A stretch of DNA of 64,000 bases from Mactromeris polynyma (GCA_032209605.1 JASFXZ010000009.1:22829331-22893330); one strand, 5' to 3'. Numbered from the stretch's first letter, positions 44,614 to 58,800 are shown. Notes: generated by a model from the sequence alone, not told the origin. Numbers and translations are program-made.

Positions 44614-45148
44614 ATATAGTGTATTCGAAATTATAGGGAAAAACTGGCATTTTTTAACAAAAAGTATTTAAATTCAGAGATATTGTTTTAACCCGTTCTC
44701 ATTTATTTCAATGTAAAAAAGAGGACCTTAAAACCCTTAAAAAGGCACAGTGGTGTAGAAATAGATTAATTGTAGAAGTCTTTCCGAAAACGAAATAAAG
44801 ACAGTAGTATGACGTACAACGTGATTGGATTTAAGCTTAAATTGATTAGAGCCTGACTGAAATGGAAAGCAGGGCAGTAGCAAAACACTATATAAACCTT
44901 ATCAAGGTAAGGAACCTTAAGTGCAATGCTTACTTTACTTTTATTCCTCCAGTATTGAAGATCAAAACATATATACATATATTTCATACAGTGTAAATGG
45001 TTTGCATTATACATAACTCTAATAATAAATATCTTACCACATAGATTGCGATAAGTATGCATTAGTATACACAGCAACAATAATCAAGTATTGATAACCA
45101 TAATGTATGCGATTCTGTATATGTCCATGAGTCTGTATGTCAGTGTAC

Positions 45149-45194
45149 GTGTTTGTGTGTGTGTGTGTAATGCGCGTGCGTGCGTGCGTGCGTG
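45149..45194. repeat. (GT)n and (GCGT)n microsatellite
   Basis: A GT tract is followed by tgcgcgtgcgtgcgtgcgtg, an alternating purine-pyrimidine run that could adopt Z-DNA. Confidence 0.85.
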
Positions 45195-45499
45195 AATGTT
45201 GCTGTGCAATATTGATAACTAGATCGAGGATTATTAACTCAAAATAAATTAAATATCACAACTCGTGTATAATGTTCATCCAGTTTATTAATTAAAGGTT
45301 CAAGTACATGCACTAGATTTATTAAAAAAAGAGCTAGCTCGATCATTCTTTTTAAATGTAGGCCTAGATTCATGTATATAATCTGCTCATTCAGATAAAA
45401 CGCATTAAGCTAAGATTTAATTTACTCAGTTTACATTTCACAATATTCTTCTTGAAAATTACACAGTAAATACCTTAATGTCATGCATGTGGCTTTCCA

Positions 45500-47091
45500 C
45501 AAGTTTGTATTTTTTCTTGTATTTGCGTTTATTTATCGTCGCCACCGGTTTCCCATATGGGCGACGCCTCCAGAAGAATGTTAATTAGTCATATTAGATT
45601 TTTGGAGGATAGTATTAGTGCATGATACAGGAGATGCCCCAGTTCCAGAAGCATCCCCTGGTTCCTTTTCGTGCTCGATGTAAAGCATCATACACGGGAC
45701 CTCGGTTTTTAAAGTCTCGTCCGAAAGACTGGAAGTTTATACATGATTGTATCTAGATTATATATGGAAACATTTCTAAAGATCTTACTAATTAAGTAGA
45801 TCTAAATTTTATTGTCACTGATGAATTTACTTAAACCAATCTCAAAACATGTTAAAATAACATGGTAGATCTACACTTTAATTGGATATCAAATAGAGTA
45901 ATAGCTTCAGATGCTTACATCAAAATGTAATAAATTATTCATCTCTAGAAATTAACTGAGTTAGATCTATATCTAGTAGTATACGGACTGGCTTCTCCTA
46001 CTAAGTTAAGTGACCAAGTTGGTTACAAATTCGGCGCGTTTATACTTATCAGAGAAATGTGAACAAAAAATTATCACAATTTTGTAACAATTGACCAAAT
46101 ATTGGTCACAAGCGTTAAAAATTCGTTACACGTAATTTGCTGAGATTTATACTTCATGTATGTTTTGAACGAAGAAAAATCGAGTATTCACATTACAAAA
46201 TGGTGAAAAACAGCAATATTAAGTAAAAGCTATACAATAAAAAAATCTGACATTAAAACCGCAGTTAACACTCCCACAATGCATTATAAACATGGGAGTT
46301 ATCTGCAAGGATTACAGACGATGTGCAGGAAATTTACATTACAAATGCATCAAAGGTAAGCCTAAATAAAGATTGATACAACCGCTACATAGACAATTAA
46401 AGGTTTGTGATATGTGTGCAATATGAAAAATAATTCAAGTATATTACTACTAGAAAATTAATGCAGTAGCGAAATTATACTTGAATGCACCTTCGTTTCC
46501 CAGTGCACTCCAAAAACAAACATCAAAAGTCTAGGAAGATCAACAATGGCAAAATTACAAAATTTTGAGTTTTAAAGACGCGTATTTCGCGAGCATTCAT
46601 GATAGCTGAAAGACGTTCCATACACTATGTTTACTTACGAGCGTCTGATAACACAGATATTACAGTTCTGCATTTACAAGCCATTATGATGATGATTATC
46701 ACTCAAAATGGGCAACAAAAGCATTGATGATATTGATGATTTAATCTTGCAATAAACGATGCTAGACAATGTGCACGCTAAAATATGTGAACAAGTCCAT
46801 TGCAATGTTCACAAATATTATTTTCACTGGTTTTTCGTATACTGAAATACTTCCTGCTATGATGGCCAATCTTGAAGCGCATATACACGGCAGAATATTA
46901 TGAATATGTTTATCAGAAAAAGTTGCACTGGACGGCTTTTTGTTTACCAGAAATAATGATATGATAATGACGCTTTAGAGCAGAAGTCTTGTTGGATTTT
47001 TAAACTATGGAAAGCCGTTTGGGTAAGCAATAATTAGCTGTGTGATATGTAGTGTAATTTGATTTGTACGACTGTGCAGGATTATCAACAG
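45500..47091. other. no gene seen; possible dispersed repeat at 45540-45740
   Basis: A GC-richer patch with catacacgggacctcggttt and gtctcgtccgaaagactgga resembles a repeat that I associate with bivalve transcripts, with low confidence. The remainder is AT-rich and without motif-bearing ORFs. Confidence 0.3.
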
Positions 47092-47763
47092 ACCTTGTCA
47101 TAGAACAATCACTTATGAGAAGTGAGAAAACTACTGGTGGCATGTCATGAGGAAAAAGGATGACAGAATGTGGCTTTTGTCAATGCCATCTTGTGCTGAA
47201 ATCAACAATGCCACCCTGTCATTTTGTGGTTCTGGGCTTCACACAAGTCTCCAACACAAAGAGATAAACAAATCACGCAAAGATAGAGACTACAAGGACA
47301 CAACGCATTCATATCATTCATTGCTGAAAGAAATCCATTTTGTGAAGATCCACTACTGTTCAATATTGAAACTGGTGTAACTTCAGGAAATGATGTGAAT
47401 GCTCACAAAGCAAAAGAACTTGGAAATACATGACCTCCAACATCAGCAGCTGCTAAGTACCACAACTTGCCAACATATTTCCAGATCAATGATCGGATAG
47501 GCAGTAATATTACACTTGACCCTCTAGACTGGGGTTGGATTCCGATGCAAAACAAACTCATACCTGTAAAGACTGATATACCTGCTGCTCCTGATCAACA
47601 TCTTAAGATGGTAAGGTGTAAGTGCAAGCTAAATTGTGACTGAAAAAAGTGTATACGCAGTAAACATGGTATGGAACGTACTTCAGGATATGATGAATGC
47701 AGAGGAATCAGTTGCAGTAATGTCACTAGTTTGACAGAATCTGACCTAAACAATGAATCTTAA
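47092..47763 (+). pseudogene. pseudogene of a Cys-rich, transposon-associated protein
   Basis: Broken frames read TDLVIEQSLMRSEKTTGG, then CAEINNATLSFCGSG, TSLQHKEINKSRKDRDYKD, NIETGVTSGNDVNAHKAKEL, NLPTYFQINDRIGSNITLDP, LDWGWIPM and a C-terminal Cys cluster CKCKLNC...CIRSKHG...YDECRGISCSN. I recognise this order from a widespread invertebrate protein family found in many near-identical genomic copies and thus probably transposon-borne; I cannot give its database name. Stops occur after GGMS (about 47148), after ELGNT (about 47430) and after KLNCD (47641). The final TAA is at 47761-47763. Confidence 0.65.
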
Positions 47764-50480
47764 AACCTTCTTAGTTGTGTTATTTGATATTTTATGTTAC
47801 TTTCTCATGCCTTTGAACTTATTGTTGCATTAGTCACACTTGCACTAAATGTTGCCAGTTTGTAATGTTACAGAATTCATAATGATACTAAATATCTAAT
47901 GCTATTATATTATCATAAAATTGTGAATGTTTTATCACTGTGGTAAAACTAATGTAGCAGAATTTTTTTGCAATACTTTTTGTGAAATGAAAGCATTTGT
48001 TGTTTAAAAATTAAACATTTTTGTTAATTGCGTATAATTTATTGTTATAATGCAAAATTTGCAGCCAGTTTTTATTAAGTTTTGCAAAATCATATTTAAA
48101 TTTTTTGTTTATAAAAATATACAAAATAATTCAACTGTGCACCTTAGGGCCAACATTTATTTCATTTTGACAATAAAAAAATTAAATTTTTAGATACTTA
48201 AACCCCTTGGTCAGTTTGAAATACCTTCATTCAACATTAATAGATACAGGGTCTTCTGATACCGGATGATATTGGCATTTGTTGATCGGTAACGGCATTT
48301 ATAACTTGCCCAATTGATACTATTCTGGTTCCCTGTCTCAATATCGAAATAGTTATATGACAGTAAAGGCTGTGAACCAGACTAGACTTCAAAAGAAACA
48401 ACGGTTGCAACGAAGCGTGCACACTTTATATTTAAGAAGATTCTTTCCATTTGCAGTTAAAAAAAAGAGAAATGGATTTAGCATTAAAATTGTCGGTTTA
48501 TGTTTCCAGGTATCATGCTTTATAAATGATAATCAACAATAACGTGCCAATATCAAAATGCTATCCATTAGCGATGGCATCACGTTTCGCCCTAAGCCGG
48601 TTCGTCACAATTATTTTCACCACTGGTCGAATATATCTTTTTGTAATATTAAGCATGGCGATACGTTTAGCAACATTTGATAGATTTTTCTTTGGAGTAT
48701 GCAAGAAAGCCCCCTTGGTTCTGGATCTAACAGACCCTCCCCGAACAAGTTAAAAACTCATTTTGAAAAAAATCATTTTGAATCGCCAATAATGGATCAC
48801 TAAAGCCAATTTCGATGTAAATTTCTTTGTTTTGAATTCTGCAGGGTCACATGTCTCAAACTATGTCACCAGTGCATAGGTAAAAATTTACTTACAAGTT
48901 TCAATGGGAGTTGTTCAAAACGCATCAAAATGCAGAACTTTGTTAGGAAATTTTGTGTGGATATTTCAAGATAATCGAGATAATGGATTTTACTCCTTAT
49001 TCAATTTGTATTGTGACTGATCCGGTAAATCCACAGGCTTCGTTTTTGGTATGTAACACTAGAAGAGAACAATAGAAAGGCCATGAAAGTATAGATTAAA
49101 ATTGCATTTAAATGTCCCTAACTCTTCGTATTTTTCTTTATTGTCAAGGGAAACATGGCATAAACATGTGTGTTAACTAAGTCTAACAAATTTGAAACTT
49201 TCATCACTTGAAAGAAATTGTCACTACTTTTACGAACAGGCTTTAATACGCTCTTCAAACTGCCCTTAAAATGGTTTGTTTTTACTTTTTAAACCTTGGG
49301 CAAAATCAGGAAACAATAACCATATCAATAATTGACTTACTGCAAATGTTAGTAATTAACTAAAATTTTGAAATATGATGCATATATAAATCATCTCTTC
49401 CTGGATGTGATTTGACACCTAGTGTTATTATTATAACAGTTTTAAAATTGATGTATTGCAGTAAAGTACTACAATGATTTAGTGGTTGTGGTGATTCTTC
49501 TTTCAAATGTCGACCCTATCAACGTTCTTGATGATAATGGGCAAAGAGGAATTATGGGGTGGTTCTACACCTCCTCCTAGTGCAGCATCAAATGTGATGT
49601 ACCTGCTGTCAACATGAGGAGATAGTCACAGGAAATACCGGTAATCATATTTTTTATGGGCCCTCTTTTGAGGCATTCTTATTCGAGTAAGTACATATTA
49701 ATCTTCTGACAATAATCAATTGTCAAGCAAGGCTGATGCCAGCTGTCACTGTAGTTCTTGCTCTCCCATATTGTGTATTGAAATTGCTTCAATTGATTGG
49801 AACTTTCGTAGAGTTATTTGATCCACCTATATACATGGTCACTGCTGCTGCTGTCCACCACTACTGCTGCCGGAGTCCTGGTGCTCTTGACCAAATGTCT
49901 CTGGCAGCCCGAACATTTAGTTAGCAGAAAAATGCTCAAGAAGGCTGCTATCGTGTGAATTACTATTTCTATTAATATTACTGGTAGTCTTACAAACATT
50001 TAATGCTAATTTGCACACTAAGGCTAGACTGTGTCTGGTACATGAAAGAAATATTCTCATTTTATTTCCTTGCTTTCTAGACAAATACTTGTGGATTGCT
50101 TTACTTTTAGTTTGCTATTTAGTGACTAGTTTTGTTTGCCTATCAGACAAGCCTATAATAATCTAGCTGGAGTTCACTTTCCTTGAGTAATCCAGTTACC
50201 ATACATTGCAAATATTGTATATCAATTATGTTCTGTATTTTCTGCAGGCACTATGTTACTAGATCTGTATTGATGTCACTTGAACTGTGCAACACAGGAA
50301 GATGTGTGTTCTTCTCAAGATTTTCTCTAAGAGGTACTTTAACAAAAAATTGTAAACTTGTAATTAACTTCACTGTTAAATTTTCAGACTCAAATAGAAG
50401 ACCTTTTAAATGTCCCATGTAAACAGAACATGTTTGTGAACAATAAAATTAGTTTGTGTTTATCTTTAGGTATAAGTGTT
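47764..50480. other. no supported gene
   Basis: About 2.7 kb of AT-rich DNA. An acceptor-like tttctgcag at 50245 is followed by a 79-codon frame region (HYVTRSVLMSLELCNTGRCV) that could be an exon, but no family or partner exon is evident. Confidence 0.3.
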
Positions 50481-50484
50481 ACGG

Positions 50485-50570
50485 TAAAATTGTGAATTTC
50501 TACACTGGTCACATTTCAGATATCGTATTGAATTTCTACAGCTGTTCACATTTCAGATATATCGTATTTA
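50485..50570. repeat. short tandem duplication
   Basis: gaatttctaca[ct]..gttcacatttcagatat cgtatt occurs twice in succession with minor differences (37 and 39 bp). Confidence 0.6.
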
Positions 50571-50659
50571 AGTGTAACCAATCACCTGTGCCAGAATGGA
50601 GAGCTGACATTGTCCATGGACTGTATCAGTCAACAAAAAGTCTATAACACTTCAGTGTG

Positions 50660-51190
50660 CATGAACTATAAGGTATAAAGTTGTAAAAAAAAATATTGGC
50701 ATTATTAATTCCATATTATAACAAATATCAATAGGAAAACATTTCTCACTATATGCAATTGGTCATTTAAGGGAAGCAACTTCACCTTATTCTATAGACC
50801 ATTATTTTGAAGTAACGAAATTAACTGTTTTATATAGCAGGAAATAGATTGCAGAATGGTTAAAGGGAGGCAACTTTTATAAAAAGCATTTACCTTATAT
50901 TTTCTTTGTAAATCTGTATTTCACTTATAATAAGTGAAGTTATTACAACTAGATAGCTGAGGAGTTAACAATATCTGTGCAAAACTGATAGTTTTACTAC
51001 AGAATAAAGAGGGCAAGAAAATACTGGGCTGAAACCTTGATGGCAATTTTTTTATGTTTATTTTTTTAGCAACTAGTAGGTCTACATCAATGAAACTTCA
51101 GGTGCTAGTATCCAATGACAAAAGAAATCAGTGGCTAACAGGATTTTATTGAGGTTTGTGAAATTTGGATTTTATAAAATTAAAAAAAAT
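50660..51190. repeat. dispersed repeat, copy 1 of a 530-bp unit
   Basis: Shares with 54980-55510 the phrases aattaactgttttatatagc, ctgtatttcacttataataa, gcaaaactg.tagttttact, gaataaagagggc and ggtctacatcaatgaaactt. No ORF or ends of a known element class are seen. Confidence 0.75.
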
Positions 51191-52514
51191 GATAGTCAAA
51201 TTTGTATTGCGTTCTCCCCTTGACTTTCTGTTGTCTGCTTCTTTGCAAACCTTCTCATAAAATGACTAGTTGTATTGTTTTGGCTGTTTAATAGATATCA
51301 TATACAACATTATGCCATTTTTTAAAATATTAATTTTACTTTTATTTATGCTGAACATATTGTTATCTTATTCAAAATTATTACTCGATGAAACAACTCT
51401 TAGAATGGATGAGCTTTTTGAAAATTGCTACAATGTACACAATGTACTACGACAGCATATTAATATGGAAAGTGGAAGTGCATTATCTGGACTAGATGAC
51501 TGTTAATCCAAGAGACCCGTCAAGCACATGGCTAAGGACTTGAACTAGAAACTATAATGTTCCTGCATGTAGGCAGGCATTGCATTTATACAATAATAAA
51601 TTGTGTGAAAATGTGAATCACCTGGTCTTGCAGGAGAATAGTACCAATAGTATGTGAAAGGCTTGCTTCTCCCACTCTAAGTGCTGTGAGCATTTTAACG
51701 CTGATGTAAGATGGTTACCAGATTGCCTAGTTCATTTGTCATCAGGGTTCTAAGACATACTTATTTCTGCTTAAAATTCACAGGGCCATAAAGGTATAAC
51801 AAGGAGTACAGATGGGGCAAAAGTTGTTTCTGGTGATTGCTGTTGCAGTGGTTGCTGTGACTGGTGTTGTTGTAATAGATAATGTAAAGTTATATGTATA
51901 GACCATATTTTATTTTATTGAGCCTTGGCTTGGTAGTATGCATACTCCAACTTGGCTGGGTTGTCGCGCCAGAGGGTTTTGAACTTTGCTGATCATAGAA
52001 CTTCTCTGAGATGTTGAGACCTTCTTGATGTAAATCATAGGAGCCTCCTAGCCCTTGATGAAAGTTGATTACTGGTGAGGCTGGTGTCTTTCTTTCCCAA
52101 TGATTCAAGGAGCCAGTTTTGAAAGTCTGACTTCAAACAAATATTTTTGTCAAGTTGACATCTTTGCACAGTGATGACAGCACTGCCCTGTTGAATCCTT
52201 GCATTTCTGTGCTGAAAAGTTGCTTGTAACTGATAAGACATCAAAATCGCCTAGTCCCATCTCGATTTGTGACTGACATCAGCTGACAATAATTTTCTGT
52301 AAATTCCAGGTAAAGAATTCCGTGGGTTAGTAGATATTTCAACTAGTCACCACCACCCTCCCCCTGACACCAGAGCAAACAAGTGAATCTTGTGGGCAAA
52401 AGCTACAATTACTGCACATTTTGCAGGTAAGCGATGAATCTCCTTTCAAGCTGTCAAGTTGGCTCTTCTTTTCCTAATTTTTCTTACTTTTTTACTTGCT
52501 CCCCACGTTTCCCC
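51191..52514. other. no supported gene
   Basis: A 78-codon frame at 51270-51506 begins with a hydrophobic stretch (MPFFKILILLLFMLNILLSY) but shows no family or splice support. The remainder is unassigned. Confidence 0.3.
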
Positions 52515-52594
52515 TACTTTTTCTAGAAAGAGCCCTGCTAACCCTACTTCTTCTAGAAAGAGCCCTGCTAACCCTACTTCTTCTAGAAAGAGCC
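52515..52594. repeat. 30-bp tandem repeat, about 2.6 units
   Basis: ttctagaaagagccctgcta accctacttc is repeated at 52521, 52551 and 52581. Confidence 0.9.
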
Positions 52595-53319
52595 AATAAC
52601 ACAATTTTTTAGACTGTGTATGTATTGGAGGCCTACATTATGCTTCATGGAGGCTGTGCATGTGTCAGAGGTTAGCCGGTCATACTGTGCTTCATGCAGG
52701 TGATGTTGTGCTAGGAGGTCACTGTCAGAATCTCTGGTAGTGATCTAATCATGGAGAATGTACAGTGAGGTAGATTTTAACCGTTTTTGATATTCCAAAG
52801 GTAAGGAATGATCCCTTCTTTCCCTATTTTTTAGGCAATACAATTCCTTGAAAAATAAATAGCCCTATTTTATACCGTAAATTTCGAAACCTCCAACTGC
52901 CGTACGGTATGACCTAGCAATAAGTCTGAGGCATCTACGGTATACGTGTATATGTATGAACTGACTGTCGCAGGTGCAAATGTACTAAGCATATTGAATG
53001 CATGTCATGTTGTGAATGCACGTCGATCAAGTCACAGCATTATTCATATGCGAATAACATGTGTCGCTAATCTTACCCGTCAACAAACAATAGAATATTA
53101 AGTGGTAAATGAAAGGTGTGAATTATTGTATTGTTCAGCCCATCTATGGTGAACAATGAATGAAATGATAGCTAGGGACCGCAAATCATGTTCGAATGTT
53201 CGACCTTTCTCTGTTCGAGAGATCATCTACTGTGTTCGAGTCAAAACTGTTTGAGGTTCGAAGTTTTACAGTACCTGCTTTTTGAAGAGGTGAGTTGACA
53301 GCCTATCCTTTGTTAAGTC

Positions 53320-54102
53320 AGGCGAAAATTAAAAAAGTTTGTGTTTGCCCTTTACCGACTCCAGATTTTAGAGGTGGGTAGGTAGGTAGGAAAAACATTT
53401 TATTTTGTGGAAATTTTAATATGTTTTAGTCGAAATGTATTGTTCGTGCGTGGTAATTTCGGCACGTGGTACATTGGGTGGGCGGGTACAGTAAGATAAT
53501 TGTAAATATTACAAAAGATACAGTTAAATGACATGTGGTTGTCAAAAACAAGGTTAACATAGACTCGAATCAATTCAGAAAAAATGTTGGTAAAATGAAA
53601 GCAAAATTGACACCTTTATGTGGACTTATTTTTAATACTTTATATAGCCCGTCTGTTTTAGTGAGTATGAGCACGAGGCTTCAATAATTGTTGATGAAAA
53701 TATTTTAAGGGCAACTATGACCATTTTTGTGTCATACTTTTTTCTAACTTTGGGTTCCAAAGTCTTTCTAGCGAGAGGAAGTTATCATAAGGCAAACATA
53801 ATGAAACAAAAATAGTCATTGTTTTGCCTTTTGATAACTAAGAAGAACAAACTGAACACATCGTAGTGTGACATAATGGTGTATAGTCGTCTAGACTATC
53901 AGTAATTAACCATGATTAACCAAGATCATCCAGGCTTGATCATAGGCATATAAACTGTGTTTAATAAACACACGGGTCGGTCTCGGGTTTATAACCAAAA
54001 ATAAATAAAAAATCCGAATTTTGCAATTAATTTTTTTGAGTCGGCGGCCAAATCTCGGGTCGGTCGGTGAAGGGCAAACAAACTTAATTTTAATTTAGGC
54101 CT
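53320..54102. mobile_element. non-autonomous element with inverted ends, related to 9022-9230
   Basis: The left end aggcgaaaattaaaaaagtt tgtgtttgccctttaccgac is the imperfect inverse of the right end gtcggtgaagggcaaacaaa cttaattttaatttaggcct. A (TAGG)n run lies just inside the left end, as in the 9022 element. The 780-bp interior has no coding motif. Confidence 0.55.
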
Positions 54103-54417
54103 CATTGTCTGCCTCTGCCTGTAGTTTTTGATTCCGACACTGCATCGGGACTCGACATCCTTCACCAGAGCTGCAGTGCCTTGTTATCGACCATTTCATG
54201 TCAGTCTCTTACCACCCAGCAGTTTTTTGGCTCCAGTTTACAATTTGGAAATTAGTTTTCACTTATTTAAGAATAAGTCGGTCTTGCAGCCTAGGAAGTA
54301 GTTCTTATAAATGTTGAAGGCTGTCTCTGGCTGTACTGGTTCAATGTCAGTTGTATTTATTGTTACTGTGTAACTTCTGTGTCATTTCTGATTACTGAAA
54401 CAATGATTTCTCTGTAT

Positions 54418-54545
54418 TTTGTAGGACTAAGTGGATACTCCAGATAGCTGGAAATTTGTTGTGGACTTCACAATTTCTGTGCAAATCTGTAGAACAAAGA
54501 GGACGAAACAGCACCAGGCAGACACCTAGATGTAGACTGGGAGAA
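54418..54545. repeat. partial copy of the 50660/54980 repeat
   Basis: gtggatactccagatagctg gaaatttgttgtgga matches 55254-55286 (actagatactccagatagct ggaaatgtgtcgtgga), and it continues through aacaaagaggacgaaa. Confidence 0.6.
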
Positions 54546-54979
54546 TTTTACAGAACATGCATATAGTATTAGTAGATTTGTCACCACATGCATATTAATC
54601 ATGAAGGTTACCATATTTTATTTTTGGTTTTGCTGCAGTGTTTGCGAGCTATTTTATTTAATGCATCATTATGATGTGGATATTTCATTTAAACAAGTGG
54701 CATAGGGATTTCATTTAAGTTTTTCTGCTCATTTGCATATTACATGCACACTGTGCCAAATGAATTTTTTGGCATCATAGAAATATGCACAGGTATGCAG
54801 TCAAGGCAATTGACTTACATTTAGCCTTGTCAGACAATCTTGGAAAACTTATCAGACCAAATGCAAACTTTTCAAATGCAATCATGCTATTTAGAAAGAC
54901 ACAAATTGATACTTCTTTACAGATATGTTTGCTAGGTAAATTTCTCTCAGTAATTACTATTGATTAGACTTAACACTTA

Positions 54980-55510
54980 AAAAAATACAAAAATGTATTT
55001 ATTTTCATGAATTCCATATTATTACAAAAATTAATAGGAAACATTTCACAAGATTTGCAGGTTGTCATTTAGGGGAAGTAACTTCACCTTCATTTATTGA
55101 CCATAATTTAGGAGTAACAAAATTAACTGTTTTATATAGCATAAAATAGATTTCAGAATGATTAAAGGGAGGTAACTCCTAAATAAATCATTTACCAGAT
55201 ATTTATTTTGTAAAGCTGTATTTCACTTATAATAAGTTAAGTTATTGAAACTAGATACTCCAGATAGCTGGAAATGTGTCGTGGAGTTCACAATTCCAGT
55301 GCAAAACTGGTAGTTTTACTATAGAATAAAGAGGGCGAGAAAGCACTGGGCCGACACTTAGATGGCAAATTTTTAAAGTTGGATATTTTAGCAACCAGGG
55401 GGTCTACATCAATGAAACTTCACATGCTTATATCTTATGACCATACAAATCAGCAGCTAAATGGATTTTGTTGAGGTTTGTGAAATATTGATATTATTAA
55501 ATTTTCAAAA
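54980..55510. repeat. dispersed repeat, copy 2 of a 530-bp unit
   Basis: Same order of blocks as 50660-51190. A further short piece (tttagctaccaatgaaactt cacatgctag) is repeated at 55567-55597, beside the main copy. The ORF 54785-54967 next to it is motif-free. Confidence 0.75.
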
Positions 55511-55837
55511 AAAAATTCAGTGTCGAATGTGTCTGAAATGTTCCTCCCACTGACTTTCTTGGATATTTTAGCTACCAATGAAACTTCACATGCTAGTATC
55601 TGATGACAATAGAACTCTGTGGGTAATGGGATTAAATTAAGGTTTGCGAAATTTTGAAGTCAATTATTTTGATAGAAAATTGGTGATAATGAAATTTGAA
55701 TGTGTAGCTTCCAGACAAATCTCATTGAGGCTTTTCATTTTGTGGTTTGATGTAAAATATGCGGCTCTGTTAGTAATCAGCACAAGGAGGTGATTAATAG
55801 AGGATTATAAGTATGTACATGTATGTTTGTTTTTTAG

Positions 55838-58800
55838 TTAAGAAGAATTAAGATAAGGATCATGCCACAATGGGGACTCCTGCATTAACTAAACATAGTA
55901 AGTACTTTGTGTAAGGTTTTATATTTCTGTAGCATTATCTGATCAGACACTCACTGAAAGTATCACCAATCCAAATGTTTACTTCTTTTATTGTTTTAAA
56001 GATTCAGGAAATGGTGAATGTAAATGATTGAAGTAGAAAATGACATATTTTTCTACATCCTTATCTCACTTACTTACTTGTGAGAAAGCTTTAACTATGA
56101 TCAGTTATACACGTTATTTTGAAATTATACTTTGTAGTTAAAGATAATGAATAATTTGTGTTTCTGTACATCTTTTACTGAAAAGTGATCTGACCAAACA
56201 TGTCAGTCCACCATAAAACACCAATCGAAAAACCTATCTATTTTCTGTATGCAAACCACATCAGTAAAATGGGGGCACCTGTGGCTTATGGACATGTGTC
56301 TTGTTGTAAAAATGTAAAATCTTCAACATGGAACTGATGAGAATGTAATTGTATGTTTCCAGTTTTGCGCCATTTTTCTACTGTATTTCACTTATGTATG
56401 GTGGTCAATTGACCTAACTGTTCTTGTGCAAGCAATTTTGTGGCAAAATTCAACAATTTGTGCGGTCAAAAAATTGTTCTCGTAAAACGGATTTATAACT
56501 TCAATAACTTTGATAAATTCACATAACAAATGGATTATCATTGTCATTTCTAGTTAAAAACTCACATATTTCAGTCTTCATATCGCTTAAATATTAGATT
56601 CTAATCCCGTTTCATCAGCTTTACATGATATTCGAAAGGTATTTTCGAAAGTAGTGCCTTTAACGAACATTGAGGCACCGGACGTAGTTGGCCGAGGTTT
56701 TTCAAGTCCTTATTTCACTCTCTTTATTCCATCATATATGTTCTTGAGATCAGTATGGAAGTGGAACTATGGTATATTTGTGCGAACAAAATAATGTTTA
56801 AATATGCTGTGTACATGTAATTATTACTCAATACATAAACTGATAAATTCTATTTTAAATGAAATTTAGAGTCAACATTATGTGTTTGAAACAGTTCAAT
56901 GTAATCAAGTTAGGTGTAAGGCAGAAGTTGATGAGAAAGCATTATCAAGGTTGGAGAATGATAGAAGAAAAAAGAAACAGAAGGAATAAAAACAACAGTT
57001 ATGTCAGAAAGAAAATCTTCAAACTCCTGTACAGAGTTGAATTAAGGTGATTTGTTGGAAAACTGTTACCTTAAACTGTTATGCTATTATGAGCCATTCA
57101 TGCCATACAACGGCATTACAATAGGGCTGTGTAGGTCTTTCCATTTTGTGTGGTTCCTTGTGCAAGTGGCCTTAAAGGTTTTGTGAAGTTTTGTTGTCAA
57201 GAAGTGTCTGTTGTTGTCAATAGTGTCATTATATGGTAAATTTATTACATTAATCATCTTCAAAACAGCTTCATAAAATTCATTCAAACTTCACGGGAAT
57301 GTTCTTGACTGTTTTGTGTTTAATTCAGTTGCAATATTCAGCATGGCCATCAGTGTGAATAGCACTTTCTGATATGTAAAGCATCACACTTTATCCCATG
57401 ATATTCAAAACTGCATTCGCGCTACTTGAGAAAATGCTGTTTTGAAGATTACTCGAGACAAATGCGATATTTTACATACCAAAACATTTACTGAGTAGTT
57501 TGCCATGCACTCTTCTCTGGACCCTTCCTTGCATCTAAGGCAAATAGTTTTGACTATTCGCCCTGTGAACCATTCAATATATAGATTCTATCAAATTTAA
57601 ATTGGAAAATACTGCTATTCACTTGGGTAGGAAATTGGGTAGCCATACAAACTCAGTTTCACTCAAAAATATTCAAGAATCACATTGATCTTATGAAATT
57701 ACGTTGGTTCATATCAATACCACACTATTTAAAGTCAACTTCAATCCAACGCTGCCTATTTCGTGTAGTTCTTTTTGCTGGAAGAGGGAATGCTTTTGGG
57801 TTTATATGCACTTGGAATGTTTGCCTTAATGTGTGCAGAAAACTCGTGTTATGACAAGTTCATGATCATCAATTCTTATTTATTACTGAAGCCATGGAGA
57901 TGCATTTCAAATCAAGAAAATTGGCTTTTGGGATTTAAATTTTTCAATTTGGGAAAAATAGCTTTTCAATTTGGTAAAAATGTTTTGAATTGGGAGAAGT
58001 AGATACTTTTTGCACAGGTCTGATATAGTCCTGGGGGCTGTTTTATCAAGATGTCGTAGCTACGACATGTCTTATCTTAACTCCAGAACTTTTGTTGTAA
58101 GACAATAAAAACCAAGTCGCAGTCTATAATACGAAACTTCCGGTGCGTAATTCTCCCACGCACCTGTCAAATTTTGACCAGTGCTGTCATAACAAACAAA
58201 ATGGCTACCAAATGCAGAAGAGCAGGGGATAGGGGAGTTATTAGGGCCGATAGGCCGAGGGCAACAGTTAAGAATGTCATCCCCGACACCAAGGGACAAC
58301 AGTTTTGACTGTTACCCAAATAACCATTAAATAAATGTTTTATTACCTGATCAAAAGTTTATCTAAACACAAACTAGTATTTTCTCGAATGTTGACAATA
58401 TGTACTGTCTTACTGTACACTACTAATAACACTACTAGCTCTAACTGTTTGTTTACATATTTCAACAGACGTCCAATAAAAGCACGGGAATGATATTGAC
58501 GTTAAAATGACGTTGACGTTTTCCAGAGGGAAACAGTTCAAACTGTTGACCGGGGAATAGTTCAATCCAAGACAAATTGATAGCTTTCATGTAAAACAGC
58601 AAAAAATAACAGATGGACATTTTAAGTTTATGGCATTTAGTTTCATTTTTGTTGGCCCTGTCAACTCTGTCCCATTTGTTGTATTAATCTGTGCATTAAG
58701 TTGATGCAATGTGAGGTCCTATTGTGTAATATTGCATATTTAAACTTAATATAATTTTAACCATTTCATAACTGTATACCAACAATGACATGTTGTTTAT

